DNA of 64,000 nucleotides, taken from contig OX419759.1 of NCBI GenBank assembly GCA_948567375.1, forward strand, positions 58,939,493 through 59,003,492, read 5' to 3'. Of the stretch, positions 22,543-31,859 are shown one piece after another. The position numbers and the translations under genes were made by a program. The DNA is from Lunularia cruciata. Its lineage: Eukaryota > Streptophyta > Marchantiopsida > Lunulariales > Lunulariaceae. Within the stretch, counting starts at the first letter, position 1; each line of letters opens with the position of its first letter. The notes beneath the pieces were generated by a model. That model saw nothing but the letters and a program-made list of their open reading frames with translations, was not told the DNA's origin and made no database searches.

Positions 22543-22930
22543 TTTAGGCAAGATCTTTTAGGTCTTTGACTATTTTATAGTGTTTTACCAACTAGAATAA
22601 AACTGTATGAAACAAAACATCTCAACTTGTACTACATTGGACATTGCAATAAAGAAGTAAATTTATCTAGTGCTTCTGAAATGTGGGAAGCACGTTATGG
22701 AGGAAAACTGTCAAGAAAGAACATGGTGAGAATTCAAGATTTAGGCCAGACCTTTTAGGTCTTGCACTATTTTATAGTCTTTTACCAACTAGAATAAAAC
22801 TGTATGAAATAAAACATCTTAACTTGTGTACTTTATTGGACATTGCACGCAAGAAGTAAATTTATCGAGTGCTTTTGAAAAGTGTGGAGCTCGTTATGGA
22901 AGAAAGAATGTAGTGGGAATTCAAGGAGTG
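22543..22930 (+). repeat. Tandem duplication, unit about 198 bp
   Basis: A unit starting TTAGGC(A/C)AGA(T/C)CTTTTAGGTC begins at 22,543 and again at 22,741. The two share ACCAACTAGAATAAAACTGT and GAAGTAAATTTATC with modest divergence. No known element was recognised. It lies at the right edge of the repeat-rich block. Confidence 0.8.
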
Positions 22931-24400
22931 TCGTAGCTAAAATTATAAATGATTGTGTAGAAATTATTATCATAGTATTTTTTTCCTTGTAATATATTTC
23001 TTATGATTCTATTCAATTTTAAAGATTTTATTTTAATTTAATTTAATTTGAATATTATAATAAAATCTTGTAATTTAGTTTTTTTTTATCATTCCGTCAC
23101 CACTATCTAGAAGAATTATGGAGTTTTCAATTTAAATTTATAGACTATTCATATGAAGTGTGTGGACCTATAGAGCACAACATTCAGACATTCGCGTTAT
23201 CTCCTTCAGGCTTTAGAAAGTCTACTTGTAGTAAAAATTGTGAGATCATAACTATCAACAAAGTGCGAAAGTGAGAATGATGTGTGTTGCGGGAATCTGC
23301 TTCTTTTGTCGAAAATTTACCATAATTGGTGAAGATATTCTTTAGGAGGGAAGTATTAAAGCCTTAATTTATCTCGGTTAGCTGGTTAAATTAGGCTAAG
23401 TTGGCGACGGAATTCGAGGTCAAGTTCTTTTGTTTTACAGTTTTATATATAGAGAAAGAGGACCTGATAGTACTTATCATTCTTACAATTCTCCGAACGT
23501 ATATTTATCTTGCTCGTATTTATCGGTCTTTTGCACATCCTTAGTACACCTATCGATTTGAATTGGAAGCTCTCATAATTTTTCAAATTTGGAAGCCAGT
23601 TCAAAATAGAAATGTTGCTCAATTGTTCAATGTTATTGCCTCTTGGTTCTTGAACATTACGTTTTCTTTTGTTATCAACCAAGGAAAGATTATTTACTAT
23701 TAGTAACTGATTGAAGAATGCCATTCATCGTTCTTCTTCAGACGTGTGAGAAATCAGCAGGCAACATTTCCTCCACGAGTTATGATAATACTTCTAACGG
23801 TTGTGGGGAATTGGAAGACGGTTAGAGCGTTGTTGTCAGAATTCTGGTTGGGCATCTTCTTCACAAAAGAGCAGATTATGATCTTCAGATTGCTTCATTC
23901 AATCATATGCATCGCACTCCGAAAATTCTCTATAGCTGCGATACCAAGAAATTAAAATCTGAACTGATTATAAGTCCGAAATGCAGATGGCCATAGACCC
24001 CCGATGGAGTTGATTGTGGAAGATTGCTAACAGAAATCGAGGATCTTAGGAAGCAAGGAAATGAATCAATGTCATACACGCGCCACAACAAAGCCGCGAC
24101 CACCTCTCATTGTTAATTCTGATGTTTTTAGCAAGTGTTATCGATATCATCTGAGCTGTTTCGGAAACTAGAGTGGACGCATCTTCAGTTGTGTGGTGCC
24201 CGTACGTTGGCCAACATTTAAAGTAGTTGGGTTTAAATTTGTACTGCACTGGAATGCATGGTGTTCTGTTGTATGCTATTCTATCTGTTTTATTGGAACT
24301 TTAAATTGAATTTACCATATTTGACTCGGAGGAAAGTTTTGGAAAGAAACAATCAATAAGTAATTGGTGAAGCACCAGTGCAAATGACAACAGTCTACTA
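22931..24400. other. Transition to gene-like composition, no supported gene
   Basis: AT-rich with TTAATTTAATTTAATTT near 23,030-23,055, then more balanced sequence from about 23,150. Open frames at 23,443-23,724 (minus) and 23,746-23,955 (plus) show no recognisable domain and no paired start and splice context, so I do not call them. Confidence 0.35.
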
Positions 24401-24419
24401 ATGCTAACCCCGATATATA

Positions 24420-24790
24420 GTCGCAAACTACAGTTGAACAGATTTCAAATCGAACAGGGGATGTTCACTGCTTTGTAAACTCTTCCCGCTAAAGTTGCAC
24501 TCACAAAAGTTATAATCGCGTTTTTGTCTGAACTCTCTCTGAGATGGTCTGAATGTCTCCTTAGAGCCGACGTCGACTCGTAAACTTCGAAAATGCAACA
24601 GCAGTTCACAGTATAGCCAAAATGCCACGAAAACAACCTAGGCCTCACTGAGAAACCTGAGTAGTCGTACACTATCCAGTAGCATGAATACGACGCGCTC
24701 ATGGCTGCTCCTCTGGAACAAGAATCTTGAATCTCTTTCACTCCAGAGTCGTTGCTCTGACACTTCTATACTGGATATATTTGATATCTC
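24420..24790 (-). pseudogene. Partial paralogue of the 25.8-27.1 kb ORF, broken
   Basis: On the minus strand, ERVVFMLLDSVRLLRFLSEA (about 24,640-24,710) matches ERILFLVLDNIGLLRFLNEV of the intact neighbour. Going 3', CELLLHFRSLRVD is the counterpart of CEEFVLHWDHRNK. A frame change near 24,630 separates the two parts and the rest of the protein is missing. This is a tandem partial copy lying downstream of, and in the same orientation as, the intact ORF. Confidence 0.5.
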
Positions 24791-24860
24791 TTATGATGGT
24801 GGAAGTAAAAAGACCTGTTGTCAACACACTATAAGTCGAGTCGGGTCCCCGAGCTCTTGG

Positions 24861-25238
24861 TCAACAGAGAATCGTAAGTGAACGTCGAGGTCCGAGTTCG
24901 TTATCTCTGTAATACATCTCCAACGGTATTATACCTTGGAGAGGCATCTCCATAGTTTTCTCCTGCTCTGCCACACCTAGTTCCATCGACCTAAATGGTT
25001 TGTCATCGACTGGCATTTCCATCTCCTTCGCTTCCATCAGCAACTCTTGAGAAAGGGAATTCGTCACCTTCTCTTCTTCTTTTATCAGCCACTCTTCCGG
25101 AAGGAGATCTTTTCTATCATCGACTGGCATTTCCATCTCCTTCTCTTCCATCAGAAACTCTTGAAAAATGGGATTCGTCACCTTCTCTTCTTTAATCAGC
25201 CGCTCTTTCGGAAAGAAATCCCTTTTATCATGTTTCAT
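24861..25238 (-). CDS. Small repeat-containing ORF, function unknown
   Basis: An open frame of 125 codons with an internal duplication of about 36 residues. Each unit has a P-[KE]-E-x-L-I-K-E-E core, then KVTN and EKEMEMPVDD or AKEMEMPVDD, giving a very acidic product. A C-terminal part reads IIPLEMYYRDNELG. No domain is known to me. Related DNA occurs at 3.69-4.5 kb, where GGAATGGTATCTCTAGAGATG corresponds to the segment around IIPLEMYY. The ORF may therefore be part of a dispersed repeat and not a gene. It could also be a fragment of the tandem paralogue, since it lies between that copy and the intact ORF. Confidence 0.3.
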   Translation of the reverse strand: MKHDKRDFFPKERLIKEEKVTNPIFQEFLMEEKEMEMPVDDRKDLLPEEWLIKEEEKVTNSLSQELLMEAKEMEMPVDDKPFRSMELGVAEQEKTMEMPLQGIIPLEMYYRDNELGPRRSLTILC

Positions 25239-25239
25239 G

Positions 25240-25815
25240 TTGCTCCTTGGAGGGATTAATAAACACCCGGGCCCTGATTGACCAAACTTGCCAGTATTTG
25301 CCAGTGCAGTCGGAGCAAAGTTTCAGGCTGAGAACACTACCACCTGAACGACTTTCAAAGTCTAGTCTATGTAAACACTCTCGCAGATAAGAAATCCAAG
25401 TCCATAAATGATAACTGGAGACTGATCCACAAAGAAGATTTATAAAGCGAATTGAAACACTCGCTGAGAAAGACGTAATTGCCGACTGGAAACTCGTTTG
25501 CGAAAGAAAAAGGTATATGGCGGGTACAGGCTGTGAGATATTTCCCAAGTCACACGCTGGCGGATTCAACCACCCCGACCAAACCAGCGCACAGTTTAAA
25601 GGAGCCAAAATCACAATCCTCCAATAGGGTATCAATCGGGCAGAGAAACTAAGTACATTGAATTTTCTCGTTTAACTGATCACAGCCTGAAATTACATGT
25701 AACTTGTCTACGCCTATAATCTAGGCATCCTATTTCCAGCACTAGTGCTGATTCCATGACACTCTGCCTGTATCTTCTATCCTCTATCTAACTACTAAAT
25801 CAGCATCTTATCGAA
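25240..25815. other. Spacer between minus-strand ORFs
   Basis: A 135-codon minus-strand frame at 25,228-25,635 overlaps the previous ORF in another frame and has no recognisable domain. I treat it as unsupported. No repeat found. Confidence 0.3.
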
Positions 25816-27138
25816 TTATGACTTACAGCAACCGTATTTACATTGGACCTTTGTCTGTCTCTGCCAGCTCTGCCTTAGATGAGATTTAAAAGTTTCCTGC
25901 CGGTGCTTTTGCTCTTCAAAGAGTCTGTTAAGCGTCTCCGATGCCTCGACCCCAATGTCGGTTATCACAGATCTCTGTTTTAGATCTCCTTCCTCCAGTT
26001 GCTCCACTGGGGTTTGAAGCTCATGCCTTTCGGTTGTTAAGTCCCATGATGCTGGTGAGATCCATGACACAGAACTTAACCCAGTAACTTCTTCGAAGCG
26101 TCTTTTCCTGGACACTATACCAGGTGGAAACGGGAGCCTTAAGGACTGTGACACTTGTGTAGAGAAGCCTCCTTCACCAACGTCGTAGTCGAAATTATCG
26201 CCTCTTAATCCCCTCTGAACTGTCTTCTGAAATTCTGTAGAAACTTCTGTGCTGTGTTGAGAGGTCTTATCATGCGACACAGCCCTGTACCTGGCGTGTG
26301 CGTAGAAATAGCATATCAAGGGACCAGTTAACGTCTGTAGCTGTACATCAGGATAATTCTCATGGCGATCTTGGAGTTCTCTGATTTCACATATGAACTT
26401 CTCGTAAACGAATTTACTCCAGTCCAATTTTTTCCCTTTCATGGACTCCAGAAGTAGGTATACCACGTCCTTCGTCGGACAGTACGATTGCTTTTTATCG
26501 AACCAAAGAGTTTTACTTAGCAACTCGAATAGAGATCGAATAATAGGATCATTCACAAATGAGGAAGAGATATCTTCCGGCTGCGCTTCTTCGTCATTGG
26601 CGTTGTATCCGCTCTGTCCCTCATGTCCATGTCTTGCCTGCCTTGACAGAACCGAAGTATCTTCACCTTCAAGACCGCTCACTGCAACGAAAGTTTTGAA
26701 ACTTGCGTCGATCAGGGTGTCACGAACTGTGGTCATCTTGTTTCGGTGATCCCAGTGAAGCACAAATTCCTCGCAAATTTCGACCTCTTGCCATTGCCAA
26801 ACCTCATTTAAGAACCTAAGAAGTCCTATATTATCCAGGACCAAGAATAAGATCCGCTCTTGGCTGCCCTCCATGGAATTTGAAAGAGCTTGAATCTTTT
26901 TCACTCCAGAATCCAGAAGCACCAGCCAATCTTCCTTGCGTCTGTTGCTTATTGAATCATTCTTCCTTATTTTGATTGTCTTCGGCAACCATTTTACCAT
27001 CTCAAAAAATTTCATACAGAAATGTATACTGAATTTCTTCAAAAGCAACCAAATTGTTGCGAAAATCCTCATAAAAATAACCATCAGCACTGAACAATGG
27101 GTGCCCTGGAATGCCAGAAGGTGACAGCAGTGGAACAA
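25816..27138 (-). CDS. Uncharacterised protein, up to 440 aa, intact
   Basis: The longest uninterrupted frame in the window. The true start is uncertain: the first 45 or so residues are hydrophobic and unlike the rest, so an internal Met (residue 47, MVKWLPK) or an upstream exon is possible. Visible parts: LLDSGVKKIQ to FVLHWDHRNK (about 75-133); an acidic low-complexity stretch (about 155-195); a block with KKQSYCPTKDVVYLLLESM, LDWSKFVYEK and LTGPLICYFYAHARY (215-284); a Ser/Thr/Pro-rich stretch; and a C-terminal charged helix (about 399-430). The 215-284 block lines up with the N-terminal domain of the repeated unknown protein (KKQTTYLTNGQAVFF, IDWAKMF, GGALILLPL). I infer a cellular relative of that family. 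A remote likeness of residues 95-145 to the C-terminal part of some plant BTB/POZ proteins is too weak to name it. Confidence 0.5.
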   Translation of the reverse strand: MFHCCHLLAFQGTHCSVLMVIFMRIFATIWLLLKKFSIHFCMKFFEMVKWLPKTIKIRKNDSISNRRKEDWLVLLDSGVKKIQALSNSMEGSQERILFLVLDNIGLLRFLNEVWQWQEVEICEEFVLHWDHRNKMTTVRDTLIDASFKTFVAVSGLEGEDTSVLSRQARHGHEGQSGYNANDEEAQPEDISSSFVNDPIIRSLFELLSKTLWFDKKQSYCPTKDVVYLLLESMKGKKLDWSKFVYEKFICEIRELQDRHENYPDVQLQTLTGPLICYFYAHARYRAVSHDKTSQHSTEVSTEFQKTVQRGLRGDNFDYDVGEGGFSTQVSQSLRLPFPPGIVSRKRRFEEVTGLSSVSWISPASWDLTTERHELQTPVEQLEEGDLKQRSVITDIGVEASETLNRLFEEQKHRQETFKSHLRQSWQRQTKVQCKYGCCKS

Positions 27139-28192
27139 ATGAGGGGCTTTGCGAAATCTCCCAGAGTTTACGTGCTCCTCTCACAATACTGCCACCTCAT
27201 CAAACCTATAATTCCACCGGTGCTCTACCTTTCTCCTAGTTACTGCAATAAATGTACTCACTATACCATGTCACCACAGCGTATGATCAACTGACAGAAA
27301 AAGTCGCCATAACTTGTTGCATATCTTCCGCAAAATGTGGAGGCAACAGCCGAGCAGCGTGTGTTCCGACACTTCTCTGATCGATATCACGAACTTACTT
27401 GCACCTCCTCGGACGAAGAAGTCATAAAGACTAAGTACAAAGTGTTACGTCGATTGTGCTCGTTAACGTTGGACCCGCCCTTCAGATTGAATTTGAATGC
27501 AGAGCTCCCCTTTACCCGTTTGTTTTAACGGAAATATCGGTCATTTGGACGTTGTCCACTTTTGGACAAGGATACTCGCAAATGTCTCTTGGGCCACACT
27601 TTCTAGGCGACGCTCTCCAGTGACAGGCCAAACGGCTGATTCTGCACAATCTTAAGCCAAGCATGGAGTCACATCCAACTCACAGACAATAGTGAGAAGA
27701 TATGTTTCTATTTGTAAACATCAGACTCAAGTTCTCGAGTGCTGTGTGAATTAACTCTATAAAACCTACAATAACGATAACATAGTAATACCTTGAGGAT
27801 AGCTTTGACAATTGAAGAAATTGCGAATTGGCCTTCTTACCTCAACTGAATAACTTTCGTCATGTAAATTGAAACTGAAGTGAAGATTATCTCATACACA
27901 ATCTCGTTTCTGTCCGATCGAGCAATCAATTAAGGACCGTTCTTTTTTTTGGCAAGTGCGTACGACCAGTCCATTAATAGTAGAAGCGGAGTGCATTGCA
28001 TCCAGAGACTATATTCGCCTGCCTTTCCGTAGTTGACTTGTCCTTGTGCAGAGTAAATTAAGGTTACAACAGAGACATGTGTGGTAGCTTGTGCACAAGC
28101 CACGCAGTTATATATAAGATTGATTCAAACTATTCCGGATGATCAGAAGATTTTGAAACATGGATCTTGCAAGCAACAATGTGCTTTCTAGT
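27139..28192. other. Intergenic, no supported gene
   Basis: A 63-codon plus-strand frame at 27,337-27,528 has no recognised similarity. The rest is non-coding as far as I can see and separates two minus-strand genes. Confidence 0.35.
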
Positions 28193-28351
28193 CCATCACA
28201 ATCGCCCAACTACCACTTCAAAAGCCGAGTTTTCCACCCTTTCTTCCATCGCAATCGCTCTTCTACCACGTCAAAAGTAGCAGTGAGTTTTCCCTCTCTT
28301 CCATAGCGATCGCTCTACTACCACGTCAAAATAGCACCAAGTTTTCCAGCC
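28193..28351. repeat. Minisatellite, three units of about 53-55 bp
   Basis: Units start at 28,193, 28,246 and 28,301 with CCAT-(C/A)-(A/G)C-(A/G)-ATCGC and share CTACCAC(T/G)TCAAAA and GTTTTCC. Units 2 and 3 resemble each other more than unit 1. It lies about 1.5 kb beyond the stop codon of the ABC transporter gene. Confidence 0.85.
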
Positions 28352-29870
28352 GGGTACATCGTGGGTTTCAAATACATGCTTGAGGAGGCCTTTTATGGTT
28401 TGTGTCTTGGTGTGCAAACGATATCTATATGTGCAGGTCCTCCTGAGTGTGTCTTTACGGGTTATCTCGTAAATTTGTACGACAATGACTCCGCTTCCTT
28501 TGCAATTCCGTGAAACCTACAATTGAACAAGAAGTTATTTCATACGGTCGAATCTCCATATTTTTATATTACCATATTTATATAGTATCATTATTCATGT
28601 CCATCCATTTTCCGTGATGTTGCACTTTGTTCCGTTTCATATCAAGCCACTTCGGTCGATCGTGTGTTCTGTAACTACAACTCCACAGTTTCATATCAAG
28701 CCATTCTGGATACGACTAATGCTCTACTCAATATTCGAATTCAACACGCGTATCCAGATCTCCGTACAGAGCTATATATGCGGTCTTCCTGAGAAGCAAT
28801 ATTCAGTTCCATGTTAAGCCGGTATGAGGGCAACAAATGTTGAACTTTTAAGGTCTCGTCGAGCGTCAGAGTCCAAGTCTACACGGACTGTATCGCATTC
28901 CTCCCAACGTTTCGTTGCATAACATTTAGTAAACTTTGACCGGGTACTTGTATAAGGCTTTTTGACAGTTGATAGGTGCATAGTGGTTCACTACTATGCA
29001 CATATAGAAGTTAACCACTGTGCAAAGTATTTCCTTCGATCATGTCTCGCATATCAATGCATGTATGAACTTCGTGACTGCTCTGTCGCTTGGCACTCAC
29101 ACACACAATGCACTCAACAATCTGAATCAAAACCTGTGATCCAGCCATTTGCTTTTCACAAATTTTAGAAAAAAACGCAAATCCAGAATGCGGTTTGACA
29201 GCTAGTGATTCCAGGGACGCTTAGGCATGATGGGAAAGAGTCGCAAGATGTTATTCTCCAAGTCATAATGTCAATACAGAACAGTATTGAATCGAAGCTT
29301 CCGGCAGTTCTCACTTTACAGAGCTCAAAAGTAGATGACATGCGTCCATTTTGAGCCTACATTGATTTAATATAGGACCCAATTCTTTACACGGCTCAAG
29401 TATAGTGGACCTACTTGGCGAAGTCGAAACGGTTTAGTCAAGATCCAAGAAGCGTGTCTGCCAAGCGGCTTGCACGAAAAGGGTGTTTCTGCACTAAAAT
29501 ATTACACGGCCATTCGGACCCCAACCTCCACCCCAAAAAGAGTTGGGAATAAATGCATTGGTCTAAGTTTTAAATCAAAGATGGAGTAATTACAAGTAAG
29601 GATGACATTGCTACTGGGAGTGGATGGGCCTATATATCAAGTTTTCTCCTGTCAGAGGATAAGAACACTATGAGGTGAGAAAAGATTTCTGGATTGATGC
29701 AGGACAACGATTATCTTGAACTTGATCACCCAGTACCAGTGCACCTGGTATCACTTGTGTAATTGTAAAGGAGTTCTCCCCCGAACTCCTTCAGCCTGGT
29801 GGAATCCTTCCAAGGCATCATCAGCTAGACCAAAAGACTATTATCATCACGCTGCACGTCAGTCCTTTGC
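28352..29870. other. 3' flank of the ABC transporter gene
   Basis: No gene. A short element TTTCATATCAAGCCA occurs at 28,635 and 28,688, with a variant TTCCATGTTAAGCC at 28,806. The 3' UTR and polyadenylation site of the transporter should lie near the right end (29.5-29.87 kb), but no canonical AATAAA was found on the minus strand. Confidence 0.4.
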
Positions 29871-31859
29871 TCAGCTTGACTTCATTGATCGAAGCTCCCA
29901 ACCTCCCTCTCCATCAATAAGACGCAATTCCGTCGAGTGATACGGGATCAACGCAGGTCTCTGAGTAGCCGACAACAGTAGCTTCATTAGCTTTTGCAAG
30001 TTTCATACATATCACAAGCTATAAAGAACGTATCGACAGCAAGAAGTAAATATGACACTCTTTTCCCAAATGAATGGATACCTGAGAGATCGTAACGACT
30101 GTGATCCCAAGGGCTTGAGCACGTTTGTAAAGCCCCTCTTCAACATCCACGCTTGTTGCACTACAAGAAGAACAAACAAGAGAGATCCTCAATCAGAGGG
30201 AACTTCCTGGAATGAGGAAAGGCGACCGTGTAGAACACAATAAGGATGGAAAGACCCCATCAAGCCGTACGAGGGAGAGACAAACTTCCTGGAACTTCCT
30301 GGCATGAGATAAGCCTATTGCATGCTTTTTGAACTGCCCCGCAGTATCGGCAAAGATCAAACGAGAACTACCGTAGTCAAACGCAACACGAACGATATTT
30401 CCGACCTGGGGTACATTTTTGTATGTCCTCATCATGTAACCTGAACAAATAAGCAGCTGACAATCACAAAGGATGGAACCAAAAACTCCTGGAGTATTAA
30501 TAATAAAGATGCAAGATACTTACTTCGTACACTCATCCAAAATACCATACCGAGGATGATGGAAGAAAAGGCGAGCCTAGCGTCACACAGGACAAACATT
30601 TAGATGGGTTGCATAAACCAGGGCTAACAGACTTCCCACCTTTAGCAGCAAGGTAGAATAGCTAAGCACTCTCTAGAATGAGTGTTCAGTCGATAGTGAG
30701 CAGAAACAGTATGTTCTTTTGAAACGAGCAGATTAACGAAAGTGATATTAATAGTCAATCAAACAAGCACGACAGACGTCCCAACTTACCATGCCCAACC
30801 TCTGCTGCTCTCCCAAAGAAAGCATATCCTCCCAATTAGCAGTTGTATCCCAACCTCCTTCACGCTCTAGCAAGTAAACAAGTCTTACGTCCTCTAAGAT
30901 GGAACGCAATTTACGATCCAGCATCTCAAGTGCAACTTCGGAAGATGTATCTCGTAAGGCTATACTGTAATCCTCGTTTTCAACCGAGTCTGAAACCAAA
31001 AATCCAAGTTCGCGTGAAGATCGTCAATAAATAGACAGCTAACCCCATGCGAATGGGTAAGTACAGAAAATCCAACGTGCAGCAGGTCATATTGTCTTCA
31101 GCAAATCATAAGTGACTTCCCATACCTCCATTAAGTTGCCGCAGTTCAATCTCCCGTACGATCTTTATGGTCGCCTCAGCCAAAGTCATCGGGTAAATTA
31201 TCTGGTCTCGGAGAGTGCCAAGTGCAGTGTATGGCCGTTGAGGAACGTAGAAGATTTCACGGCTCAGTCCTGAATCCTCTGCATGTACTCCTGGCTTTAT
31301 GATGCGACCACTTGCATGTGGCCATAAACCACCAAGAACTCGAAACAGAGATGTTTTCCCACTGCCATTGGGACCTGTGGAATAACAAGCAAGTCAATAC
31401 ATGACTGAAGGTTGCATGTTGTCAGAAACCATAGCACGTCTAGTGAACAATAGATCGAAGCGGCAATGCTCGATTGGCGGAGATCAATATAGGTGATTTA
31501 TGACCTGAAGAAACGGTAATAAATTCCAAGAGAAACGTGGCACCAACCGTAGTTTTCAAACATCGACCCGAACAACAGAGCGATGTTACCCCATCCAATC
31601 ATCTGAAGTTCTTCGGAGAAACAAGAGTACACAATATATCTACAAGGAGATCTAAACATACCTGTCACTAGTAAGCTTCGGCCTCCCTCAACCTTGAAGC
31701 TCAGCTTCCGTGCGAGCATTTTTCGCGTTGGCGTTACAACATCAACATCTGAAAACACAATATCTTCCTGAATTGCGTTCCTCCGCCGCTGTTCAATCAT
31801 TAGTAGAGGATTCATCTTCGCGGAATTTTTACTCTCTAAACGTTTACCTGCCACAGCAA
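29871..31859 (-). other. ABCD1 second nucleotide-binding domain and C-terminus (exons 20-25)
   Basis: Walker A GPNGSGKT (about residues 1,154-1,161), Q-loop FYVPQRPY, signature LSLGEQQ (about 1,293-1,299), Walker B GILDE (Glu about 1,318), D-loop NATS, and [12 protein letters not shown], where Gln (about 1,347) stands in place of the switch His. As I recall it, the Arabidopsis protein has SSQRPAL here too, so this looks like a family trait and not damage. The protein ends ...[17 protein letters not shown]. Confidence 0.9.

Noticed and set aside
24995-25259. Plus-strand frames rich in Ser, Pro, Leu and Phe over the acidic repeat ORF
   Set aside because: They are the antisense of a Glu/Met-rich repeat; the repeat phase is coherent only on the minus strand.
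25816-27138. Naming the 440-codon ORF a BTB/POZ protein
   Set aside because: The likeness to the C-terminal part of some plant BTB/POZ proteins is faint and no BTB domain is visible.
28193-28351. CRISPR-like array
   Set aside because: Whole units are similar with no unique spacers, and this is a plant nuclear genome. It is a minisatellite.
30193-30435. Minus-strand 80-codon open frame near the 3' end of ABCD1
   Set aside because: It lies wholly in the intron between exons 23 and 24, and the flanking exons join in phase without it.
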